A stretch of 5,436 bases of DNA from DASSFZ01 sp036514635 (GCA_036514635.1 DATBWU010000076.1:1-5436), one strand, 5' to 3'; counted from the first letter of the stretch, positions 1-5,349 are shown. Numbers and translations are program-made. Notes: generated by a model from the letters alone, not told the origin.

Positions 1-1
1 C

Positions 2-49
2 GAGTTCATCGGCGGGCGCACGCCGGCCATGGCGCAAGTTTCTGGGTAG
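2..49 (+). CDS. Possible 3' tail of a gene cut by the window edge
   Basis: Reading in frame from base 2 gives EFIGGRTPAMAQVSG followed by a TAG stop. The first eleven codons all end in G or C, as is typical of coding sequence in a GC-rich genome, and this bias ends where the inverted repeat at 48-96 begins. I do not recognise the protein. The same third-position bias also fits a minus-strand gene starting at the ATG complementary to 28-30 (MAGVRPPMNS), but no good ribosome binding site precedes that start. The fragment is too short to decide between them. Confidence 0.25.
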   Translation, partial: EFIGGRTPAMAQVSG

Positions 50-96
50 CGCAGCGAAGGGTCTCGGCTTGTCGGGCAGAGATTCTTCGCTGCGCT
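48..96. repeat. Intergenic inverted repeat with 12-bp arms
   Basis: AGCGCAGCGAAG at 48-59 is the exact reverse complement of CTTCGCTGCGCT at 85-96, with a 25-nt spacer. The match continues outward as TTCTG (40-44) against CAGAA (97-101) if a 3-nt bulge is allowed. No T-run follows on either strand, so it does not look like a classical intrinsic terminator. From memory it resembles a dispersed intergenic repeat family of Chloroflexota-type genomes with the core TTCGCTGCGCTCAGAATGAC; that resemblance was not searched. Confidence 0.6.
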
Positions 97-265
97 CAGA
101 ATGACAAAAAACGGAAGTTGTTTTTGGACGAGTCCTAAGCGATTGAGAATCCCCTGCCGGCATACCTGTGCCTTTGTACGGGTTGCGCCCGCCCCATCGT
201 ACAGCGCGATGGCTGGCTATCACAGGGATAATTAACGCAGGGCTTACGCAAAAGGGAGGGACCTC

Positions 266-1294
266 ATGCAGTACAAGCTACTCGGTAAAAGCGGCCTGCG
301 CGTGTCCGAGTTGTGCCTGGGCACGATGACCTTTGGCGAGGATTGGGGCTGGGGCGCATCGAAAGACGCGAGCCGCACGATTTTGAATGTGTACGCCGAG
401 GCCGGAGGTAACTTCATCGACACGTCGTGCAACTACACCAACGGCACCAGCGAGAAGTTCGTCGGCGAGTTCGTCGCGCCGGATCGCGATCACTTCGTCG
501 TCGCCACCAAGTACAGCCTCATCGAGCGCAAGGACGATCCCAACTTCGGTGGCAACCATCGCAAGAACATGCTGCGCTCGCTGGAAGGCAGCCTGAAGCG
601 GCTCAACACCGATTACATCGACCTGTTCTACCTGCACATGTGGGACTTCACGACGCCGGTCGAAGAAGTGATGCGCGGGCTGGACGATCTGGTGCGGTCG
701 GGCAAGGTGTTATACGTCGGCCTCTCGGATGCGCCAGCCTGGATCGCCGCGCAGGCGAACACACTGGCCGATCTACGCGGCCGGTCGCGCTTCGTTGCGC
801 TGCAAGCGCCGTACAGCCTGGCCGATCGAGCCGTCGAGCGCGATCTGCTGCCCGTGGCGCACGCCTTCGACATGGCTTTCCTGGCCTGGGGTCTGCTAGA
901 GGCCGGCGAGTTGACGGGAAAGTACAACACCGGGTCGCCGGAACCGAAACGCAATCAAAGCATCAGCCCGAAGAACCGGCAGCTCGCCGACGTGTTGATG
1001 GCGCTGGCGAACGAGATTGGCCGCACGCCGTCGCAAGTTGCCATCAACTGGGTGCGGCAGCAAGCCGCAGCACACCGCGCGCCGATCATCCCCATCCTCG
1101 GCGCGCGGCGAGAGGCGCACATTCGAGACAACCTGGGCTGCCTGGAGTTCACACTCACGGACGAGCAACTTCAGCGCCTGAGCGCCGCCAGCCCGATCGA
1201 CCTCGGCTTCCCGCACAGCTTCCTCGCCGATGACTTCGTCAAGAGCCTGATCTTCGGTGAGACGTACCGGCAGATTGACAATCATCGAAGGTAA
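266..1294 (+). CDS. Aldo/keto reductase
   Basis: This 342-residue protein is a complete NAD(P)H-dependent aldo/keto reductase, a soluble TIM-barrel enzyme that interconverts carbonyls and alcohols. The family hallmarks are in order: LGKSGLRVSELCLGTMTFG near the N-terminus, then the catalytic tetrad Asp52 and Tyr57 (FIDTSCNY), Lys82 (VATKYS) and His124 (YLHMWD). The segment PIIPILGARR (273-282) followed by an Asn at 289 matches the C-terminal cofactor-binding region, which usually favours NADPH. Length is normal for the COG0667-like bacterial group. The ATG start is supported by GGGAGGG at 254-260, five bases upstream. The gene converges on the dehydrogenase gene and shares its terminator region. 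I see no operon partner within the window. The substrate cannot be read from the sequence; sugar, xenobiotic aldehyde or ketone reduction are all possible. Confidence 0.95.
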   Translation: MQYKLLGKSGLRVSELCLGTMTFGEDWGWGASKDASRTILNVYAEAGGNFIDTSCNYTNGTSEKFVGEFVAPDRDHFVVATKYSLIERKDDPNFGGNHRKNMLRSLEGSLKRLNTDYIDLFYLHMWDFTTPVEEVMRGLDDLVRSGKVLYVGLSDAPAWIAAQANTLADLRGRSRFVALQAPYSLADRAVERDLLPVAHAFDMAFLAWGLLEAGELTGKYNTGSPEPKRNQSISPKNRQLADVLMALANEIGRTPSQVAINWVRQQAAAHRAPIIPILGARREAHIRDNLGCLEFTLTDEQLQRLSAASPIDLGFPHSFLADDFVKSLIFGETYRQIDNHRR

Positions 1295-1300
1295 CGAAAA

Positions 1301-1329
1301 CCTCCCGCAGGTTGCCGACCTACGGGAGG
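1301..1329 (-). terminator. Intrinsic terminator between convergent genes
   Basis: CCTCCCGCAGG (1301-1311) and CCTACGGGAGG (1319-1329) form an 11-bp stem around a 7-nt loop, between the stop codons of the two convergent genes. In the minus-strand transcript the single imperfect pair is a tolerated G-U wobble and the hairpin is followed by UUUUCGUU (complement of 1300-1293), a good rho-independent terminator for the dehydrogenase gene. In the plus-strand transcript the same position is a C-A mismatch and no T-run follows, so the aldo/keto reductase mRNA would end less efficiently here. Confidence 0.8.
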
Positions 1330-1337
1330 TGATATCC

Positions 1338-2318
1338 TCACCTCATCTCGATCAGCACCTTCAACGTCCCTCGCGCCGCCGCCCGCTCGAAGGCCGCCAA
1401 CCCGTCGTCCAGCGAGTAGCGCGCGTGGATCATCGACTCCACGTCCAGCAGTCCCTGCTCCAGCAAGCGAATCGCCGGCTCGAACGGCCCGCAGCGCGAC
1501 CCGATCAGCGACACCTCGTCCACCACGACCATCGTCAGGTTGACGGTCAACTCGCCGTGATAGGTGGACTTCAAGACAATCGTTCCGCGCGGGCGGACGA
1601 GTTGGCGCGCGACCGCAAAGCCTTCTGGCATTCCAGTCGCTTCGACGACCACATCTGCACCCCGATCAACGTCATCCGCCGACGTAGACACGCGGATGCC
1701 GCGCTGCGCTAGAATGTCGAGCTTGTCGGCGTGGCGTCCCAGCGCCACCAGGTGGCAGCCGGTCAATTGCAGCACCTGCGCGCACAACAGGCCGAGCTTG
1801 CCGTCGCCGACGACGACCACGCGATCGGTGGGTCGGATGTGGATGTGCTGCGTTATCTCGCACGCAGCCGCCAGCGGCTCGACGAACACCGCCTGATCGT
1901 CGCTCACCACGTCTGGCAGCGGGTGCAAGTTCACCACCGGCAGAGTCAGATACTCGGCAAACGCGCCGTCGCGCCGGTCGATGCCCAGCGTCGTCCGATT
2001 GGGGCAGTGCGCAGGCCGCCCGGCGCGGCACGCCTCGCACTTACCGCACGCCGCATTGATCTCGCCGGCCACACGCCGCCCAACCCAATCCCTGTAGGAG
2101 ACATCTCCAGATGTCGATTCTCCAGATGTCGATTCTACAATGCCGACGAACTCGTGGCCCGGCACGCCTTTGAACGACATGTAGCCTTTGACCAGTTCCA
2201 GGTCCGTGTTGCAGATGCCCGCCTGCCGAACCCGGATCAGCGCCTCGCCCGGCGGCACTTGCGGCATGGGGTAATCCTTCTCCAACCGCAGTGTGCCATC
2301 TAACACCAAAGCACGCAT
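1338..2318 (-). CDS. Zinc-dependent medium-chain alcohol dehydrogenase
   Basis: This 326-residue cytosolic oxidoreductase belongs to the zinc-containing medium-chain dehydrogenase superfamily (COG1063-like, with threonine, sorbitol and alcohol dehydrogenases). The GroES-like catalytic domain shows zinc ligand Cys36 (AGICNTDLE), His55-Glu56 (PGHEFVG) and Glu147 (FVEPLA). Cys91, Cys94, Cys97 and Cys105 form the structural zinc lobe. The Rossmann domain has GDGKLG at 171-176; the following strand ends LGRH (Arg195), which hints at NADP(H) rather than NAD(H), an inference. The ATG is preceded by GGAGGG (complement of 2322-2327), three bases away. Oddity: residues 60-76 contain a duplicated ESTSG encoded by a palindromic repeat at 2093-2139, between GHEFVG and the structural zinc lobe. 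The gene lies downstream of secF on the same strand but 335 bp away, so co-transcription is doubtful. The substrate is unknown. Confidence 0.93.
   Translation of the reverse strand: MRALVLDGTLRLEKDYPMPQVPPGEALIRVRQAGICNTDLELVKGYMSFKGVPGHEFVGIVESTSGESTSGDVSYRDWVGRRVAGEINAACGKCEACRAGRPAHCPNRTTLGIDRRDGAFAEYLTLPVVNLHPLPDVVSDDQAVFVEPLAAACEITQHIHIRPTDRVVVVGDGKLGLLCAQVLQLTGCHLVALGRHADKLDILAQRGIRVSTSADDVDRGADVVVEATGMPEGFAVARQLVRPRGTIVLKSTYHGELTVNLTMVVVDEVSLIGSRCGPFEPAIRLLEQGLLDVESMIHARYSLDDGLAAFERAAARGTLKVLIEMR
2093..2139 (-). repeat. Palindromic repeat element inside the dehydrogenase gene
   Basis: The palindrome GACATCT-CC-AGATGTC (2100-2115) overlaps a 15-bp tandem repeat, TCTCCAGATGTCGAT, present 2.2 times over 2104-2136. 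The whole is bracketed by the inverted pair TGTAG (2093-2097) and CTACA (2135-2139). The segment is in frame and encodes dehydrogenase residues 60-76, including ESTSGESTSG. A 15-bp duplication preserves the reading frame. It looks like a small mobile palindrome tolerated in a surface loop, comparable in concept to Rickettsia palindromic elements. The mobile origin is inferred. Confidence 0.6.
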
Positions 2319-2367
2319 CGTCCCTCCGTGATGCTCAACGCGGCCGCCTGCCTCAGCCGATAACAGC

Positions 2368-2436
2368 GATCCGCGAATCTACACGAATGAACACGAATAA
2401 AAGCAGATCTGTGAAGATTCGTGTTATTCGTGGATC
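2368..2436. repeat. Imperfect inverted repeat with ACGAAT motifs
   Basis: The arm at 2368-2388 pairs with 2417-2436: both read, on opposite strands, GATCC, one variable base, CGAAT, one or two variable bases, then ACACGAAT. The spacer is about 28 nt and holds a further ACACGAATA copy (2391-2399), so several ACGAAT words recur on both strands. There is no adjacent T-run. It lies about 50 bp upstream of the dehydrogenase start, so it could be a dispersed repeat or a regulatory site. From memory it resembles a repeat seen between genes of many environmental bacteria. Confidence 0.6.
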
Positions 2437-2478
2437 AAAATCCTTCATAACAAAACAGGCCGAGTTCCCCCGACCTGT

Positions 2479-2651
2479 CATTCTACATTCTGCATTCTAC
2501 ATTCTGCATTCTGCATTCTGCATTCTACATTCTACATTCTGCATTCTACATTCTGCATTCTGCATTCTACATTCTGCATTCTACATTCTACATTCTGCAT
2601 TCTACATTCTGCATTCTACATTCTGCATTCTACATTCTGCATTCTGCATTC
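2479..2651. repeat. Heptanucleotide tandem array, 24 units
   Basis: The unit CATTCTR repeats 24 times without a gap from 2479 to 2646, followed by a partial CATTC to 2651. Six of the seven positions are invariant; only the seventh alternates between A (11 units) and G (13 units). With + strand bases, units 1-12 end AGAGGGAAGAGG and units 13-24 end AGAAGAGAGAGG. The array stops 2 bp before the complement of the secF stop codon, so it forms the immediate 3' flank of secF. Seven is not a multiple of three, and the phrases that open frames show through it are artefacts. Its role is unknown; slippage-prone length variation is expected. Confidence 0.97.
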
Positions 2652-2653
2652 AC

Positions 2654-3571
2654 CTACGCTGCCTGCTCGATCGGTCTCCGGCGGAACCACGTCCGCCACT
2701 CGCGGTTCTCCCACACCACCAGAATCTGCGCCGCGTTGAAGATCGACGAGTACGTGCCGCTCAGCAGGCCGATCAGCAGGATGACGATGAAGTTGCGAAT
2801 GGTGATCCCGCCGAACAGCGCCAGCGCCAGCATCGTGAAGAACATCGTCAATTGCGTGACCAGCGACCGGGCCACCGTCTGGACCAGGCTCATGTTCACG
2901 ATCCGCTCGTAACTCTCGCCCCGCCGCCGCATCAGGTTTTCCCGGATGCGATCAAACACGACGATCTTGTCCTGCACCGAGAAGCCCAGCATGGTGAGCA
3001 ATGCAGTCAAAAACAGCGAATCCACCTGCCAGCCCAGCAATTTGCCGAATAGCGCGGCCACGCCGACGATGACGGCCACGTCGTGCAGCAATCCCAGAAT
3101 GGCCGCCACGCCGTAGCGAAACGCGTGCGGCACCTGGCGGAAGGCGAACCACAGGAACAGCATGATGCCGATTGTGGCAACGCCGATCGTTTGGAGCGCG
3201 CGCTGAATCACCTCCGCGCCAATCGTCGCACTGACCGAACTGAACTCCAGCTCGGTAAAATTGCCGAACCGCTGGCGAATCACCGCCGACACTGCGTTCT
3301 TTTGAAATTCGTCCATCTCTTGCGATCGAATCTGAATGCCATTGTCGGAAAAGGATTGCACCTGACTATCACCGAAACCGAACTCGCCGTAGATCAGCTT
3401 GACCTGCGCCGGCTGCGGCGCGGTCCCTTCAAACTGTAGCTTCAGCAGCGAACCGCCGGTGAAGTCGATCGACAGCGGCAAGCCCAGCGTCGCCAGCGCG
3501 ATCAGCCCCGGCACGATGATCAACAGTGAGAAAGCAAAGAACCAATAACGCTTGCTGACGATATTCCACAT
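2654..3571 (-). CDS. secF: Protein translocase subunit SecF
   Basis: SecF pairs with SecD in the cytoplasmic membrane and uses the proton-motive force to assist late steps of SecYEG-dependent export. From the ATG at 3571 it has 305 residues, normal for the family. Visible features are: first membrane helix near residues 10-30; IDFTGGSLL (35-43), the conserved start of the extracytoplasmic domain; HD in GLLHDVAVIVG (160-170) in a membrane helix; VQDKIVVFDRIREN (199-212), containing the conserved transmembrane Asp201; and RNFI with GTYSSIF near the C-terminus. About six membrane segments are expected. The frame extends to a GTG at 3592, but ATG 3571 has GGAGAG six bases upstream and yields the usual MWNIVSKRYWFF beginning. 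It lies downstream of secD with an unusually long gap and is probably co-transcribed. Confidence 0.96.
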   Translation of the reverse strand: MWNIVSKRYWFFAFSLLIIVPGLIALATLGLPLSIDFTGGSLLKLQFEGTAPQPAQVKLIYGEFGFGDSQVQSFSDNGIQIRSQEMDEFQKNAVSAVIRQRFGNFTELEFSSVSATIGAEVIQRALQTIGVATIGIMLFLWFAFRQVPHAFRYGVAAILGLLHDVAVIVGVAALFGKLLGWQVDSLFLTALLTMLGFSVQDKIVVFDRIRENLMRRRGESYERIVNMSLVQTVARSLVTQLTMFFTMLALALFGGITIRNFIVILLIGLLSGTYSSIFNAAQILVVWENREWRTWFRRRPIEQAA

Positions 3572-3577
3572 GCGCGT

Positions 3578-3583
3578 CTCTCC
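3578..3583 (-). promoter_or_regulatory. Ribosome binding site deciding the secF start
   Basis: On the minus strand GGAGAG ends six bases before ATG 3571. No comparable motif sits at a useful distance before the in-frame GTG at 3592, and GGAGAG would lie inside the coding region if GTG were used. This supports the ATG and a protein seven residues shorter than the longest frame. Confidence 0.75.
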
Positions 3584-3599
3584 ACTCCGCACGACTCGT

Positions 3600-3627
3600 C
3601 CGCAGGCCCCTCGCTTCGCGCCTGCGG
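3600..3627. repeat. Hairpin just upstream of secF
   Basis: CCGCAGGC (3600-3607) and GCCTGCGG (3620-3627) form an 8-bp GC stem with a 12-nt loop, in the secD-secF spacer close to the secF start. There is no T-run on the minus strand, so it is unlikely to stop transcription. It could slow decay of part of the message or be a dispersed palindrome. Confidence 0.55.
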
Positions 3628-3637
3628 GAGGATCTGG

Positions 3638-3729
3638 CTAAGCGCCAATCCGAAAACCTCGGAACGCGGACTTCAGTCCGCGCAGGCTAAAGCCTGCGAT
3701 CCAGTTTTCGGATAGGTTCTAAGCGCCAA
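3638..3729. mobile_element. MITE-like palindromic element at the secD stop codon
   Basis: An exact 11-bp direct repeat, CTAAGCGCCAA, occurs at 3638-3648 and 3719-3729; the second copy contains the secD stop codon (complement of 3719-3721). Between the copies is a 70-bp segment whose ends carry the inverted repeat ATCCGAAAAC (3648-3657) and GTTTTCGGAT (3704-3713), extendable to 13 bp with one mismatch. Its centre holds two hairpins (3665-3698). The simplest reading is a non-coding inverted-repeat element with a target-site duplication; it has no room for a transposase. The 22-mer at 120-141 resembles the right end including CTAAGCG, so part of the direct repeat may instead belong to the element. 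Confidence 0.55.
3665..3698. repeat. Paired hairpins with TTCA and TAAA loops
   Basis: The first stem pairs 3665-3671 with 3676-3682 around TTCA (TGAA on the minus strand), and its loop-closing T-A can add an eighth pair. The second pairs CGCAGGC (3681-3687) with GCCTGCG (3692-3698) around TAAA. The stems share bases 3681-3682, so their outer pairs compete. The pair is embedded in the inverted-repeat element between secD and secF and would be transcribed with them. Confidence 0.7.
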
Positions 3730-5143
3730 ACAAGCCGAGCCGCCCTTCTAGATTGATGTTATCGATGATCGCGTGCAGCAGCGTGCGCGTCACCTGGATC
3801 GACGTGAACAGGCTGATCGCCACGCCGATCGCCAGCGTCAGGGCAAAGCCCTTGACGATGCTCGCGCCGAAGTTCGAGCCGAACCAGAACAGGATGGCGC
3901 AGGTGATGAGCGTCGAGATATTCGAGTCGCGGATCGACGTCCACGCCCGCTCAAAGCCGACCTCCACCGCCGTGTCCAACCGGCGGCCATTACGCAGCTC
4001 CTCTTTCATGCGCTCGAAGATCAACGTGTTGCCGTCTACCGCCACGCCGACCGATAGAATGAAGCCGGCGATGCCGGGCAGCGTCAGCGTCACGGGCAGC
4101 GCTTTGAAGATGGCGAAGGTCGTCAGGCCGTACAGGATCAGCGTCACCACCGCGACCAGCCCGGCCACACGATAATACAGCACCATGAACACAGCCACCG
4201 CCGACAGCCCGAGGATGCCGGCAACCACACTGGCCCGGATCGAGTCTTCGCCCAACGTTGGGCCGATCGTCGTGCTCTGCACCACGCGCAGCGAGGTCGG
4301 CAGCGAACCGTAGCGCAGCACGGTGAGCAAGTCTTGCGCCTCGGTCAGGCTGCCCGTCGTAATCTGGCCGCGCCCGTTCGGAATCTCCGATTGAATGCGG
4401 GGACACGACTGCACCCGATTATCCAATACAATGCACAGCGGGCCGCCGATGTTGTTGCGGGTATATTCGGCAAAAAGCGCCGCCGCTTCAGGCCTCAACT
4501 CGAAATCCACCGCCGACTCGCCCACCTGGCTGCGGCCGATCGTCAGGCTTTCCGAGCGGAGTTGATCGCCGGCAAACAGCGTCGTATACACCGGGCCGAA
4601 CTGTTCCAGCAGGGGATCGGCCGGCAGCGGGACGGTGGGAGTGATCGACGTGGCGTCCGTCACGATCGAAGTGGGCGTCGGCGCGAGTGTCGGCGTCACG
4701 GCAGGTGTCACGGCCGGCGTGCTGGTCAACACGTGTGTCGGCGTGGGGCTGAGGTCGGTGCGGATAATCGCGCCAGCCTCGAAGAACTGGTCGCGCGTAT
4801 CGACAAACTCCAGCCGGCCTGTCTGCTGAATCGCGCTGACCGCGCGGGCCGGGTCTTTTTCATTCGGCAGCTCGACGAGGATGCGGTTCGGGCCGGCGCG
4901 CTGGACAATCGGTTCAGTCAGGCCGAAGGCGTTGACGCGGCTCTCGATGATCTGCCGCGTGCGCTCCATGGTCGAGTCGTCGAGCGTCTGCCCCGGCGCG
5001 GGGATCGCTTCCAGCAGGACCTGCGTGCCGCCGCTCAGGTCCAGACCGAGTTTCGGCTCGATGAGACTGGTGAAGGAGAAGAATCCGGCGGCGGCAGCCA
5101 ACACGAGGATCAACACTAACCAGAGGCGCGTGCGTGAAGACAT
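3719..5143 (-). CDS. secD: Protein translocase subunit SecD
   Basis: SecD is the larger partner of SecF in the proton-driven membrane complex that supports SecYEG-dependent export. Of 474 residues, MSSRTR precedes the first membrane helix (about 7-27), then KLGLDLSGGTQVLLE (31-45), a P1-type extracytoplasmic domain with SRVNAFGLTEPIVQ (68-81), and LDNRVQSCPRI (240-250). The membrane half includes LPGIAGFILSVGVAVDGNTLIFERMKEE, with conserved Asp370, then GFERAW and DSNISTLIT. Five more membrane segments lie between about 305 and 462. It is shorter than the E. coli protein, as in many non-proteobacteria. Residues 132-174 are a Thr/Pro-rich insertion. The ATG is the only usable start before an upstream in-frame stop; the nearest GGAG is 12 bases away, suggesting a modest ribosome binding site. 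It is the first gene of the secD-secF unit. Confidence 0.97.
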   Translation of the reverse strand: MSSRTRLWLVLILVLAAAAGFFSFTSLIEPKLGLDLSGGTQVLLEAIPAPGQTLDDSTMERTRQIIESRVNAFGLTEPIVQRAGPNRILVELPNEKDPARAVSAIQQTGRLEFVDTRDQFFEAGAIIRTDLSPTPTHVLTSTPAVTPAVTPTLAPTPTSIVTDATSITPTVPLPADPLLEQFGPVYTTLFAGDQLRSESLTIGRSQVGESAVDFELRPEAAALFAEYTRNNIGGPLCIVLDNRVQSCPRIQSEIPNGRGQITTGSLTEAQDLLTVLRYGSLPTSLRVVQSTTIGPTLGEDSIRASVVAGILGLSAVAVFMVLYYRVAGLVAVVTLILYGLTTFAIFKALPVTLTLPGIAGFILSVGVAVDGNTLIFERMKEELRNGRRLDTAVEVGFERAWTSIRDSNISTLITCAILFWFGSNFGASIVKGFALTLAIGVAISLFTSIQVTRTLLHAIIDNINLEGRLGLFGA

Positions 5144-5188
5144 GCGAGCGAATGACTCCAGGCAAGAAAGTCGCCGGCCTACGTTGCA

Positions 5189-5204
5189 GGCATCTCCCGA
5201 TGCC
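5189..5204 (-). repeat. GNRA-loop hairpin in the secD leader
   Basis: On the minus strand GGCATC-GGGA-GATGCC forms a 6-bp stem closed by a GGGA loop of the stable GNRA type. It lies about 45 nt upstream of the secD ATG, inside the predicted 5' untranslated region. It has the same layout as the palindrome at 2100-2115 in the dehydrogenase gene, differing by one swapped base pair and one loop base. Confidence 0.6.
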
Positions 5205-5241
5205 GATCAGACCGGCGCGAGATTCCATGAGGATGGACGGG

Positions 5242-5270
5242 ATTATAGTCGAAGAACGGCGATTGGTCAA
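5242..5270 (-). promoter_or_regulatory. Sigma70-type promoter for secD-secF
   Basis: On the minus strand TTGACC (complement of 5265-5270) is followed after exactly 17 bases by a perfect TATAAT (complement of 5242-5247). This matches five of six and six of six consensus bases with the ideal spacing. Transcription would start near 5235, leaving a leader of about 90 nt before the secD ATG that contains the hairpin at 5189-5204. It is the clearest promoter in the window. Confidence 0.85.
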
Positions 5271-5315
5271 CGAAATGGCGGAACGGTGTGCACGCAAGGT
5301 TGTCACTTTGCCGCC

Positions 5316-5338
5316 GCCGGGGGCTGAAGCCGCCCGGC
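5316..5338. repeat. GC-rich hairpin with TGAA loop
   Basis: GCCGGGGGCT (5316-5325) pairs with AGCCGCCCGGC (5328-5338), leaving G5332 bulged. The core is GGC-TGAA-GCC. It lies upstream of the secD promoter, outside the predicted transcript, and has no T-run. Confidence 0.6.
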
Positions 5339-5349
5339 TCAACCCACGA

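Larger units (their letters stand above)
2319..2653. other. 335-bp gene-free region upstream of the dehydrogenase gene
   Basis: This gap between the dehydrogenase start and the secF stop holds no credible gene. It contains the dehydrogenase ribosome binding site (complement of 2322-2327), an imperfect inverted repeat (2368-2436) and the heptamer array (2479-2651). The dehydrogenase promoter should lie in it, but I could not pick convincing -35 and -10 boxes on the minus strand. I also see no clear T-tailed terminator after secF. Confidence 0.7.

Noticed and set aside
194..212. CCATCG/CGATGG inverted pair as an operator
   Set aside because: Six-base arms around a 7-nt gap are expected by chance in GC-rich DNA, and no paired promoter was identified.
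227..232. GATAAT as a -10 box for the aldo/keto reductase
   Set aside because: It matches five of six consensus bases and is well placed, but no -35 box lies 16-18 bases upstream and there is no extended -10 motif.
427..1233. Second plus-strand frame of 268 codons
   Set aside because: It overlaps the aldo/keto reductase in another frame, with Arg/Gln/His-rich composition typical of a shadow frame in GC-rich coding DNA.
2479..2651. Heptamer array considered as a CRISPR array
   Set aside because: Units are contiguous 7-bp repeats with no unique spacers, and no cas gene is nearby.
2291..3052. Plus-strand open frame of 253 codons with repeated ILHSAF phrases
   Set aside because: The phrases are the heptamer array read in three phases, and the rest is antisense to secF. 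There is no recognisable domain or credible start.
3593..3718. Missing small gene or tRNA between secD and secF
   Set aside because: The spacer is filled by palindromes; no cloverleaf fold, start codon with ribosome binding site, or coding bias was found.
4334..5119. Plus-strand open frame of 261 codons
   Set aside because: It is antisense to secD, very Arg-rich, and shows no family motifs; secD on the opposite strand is unambiguous.
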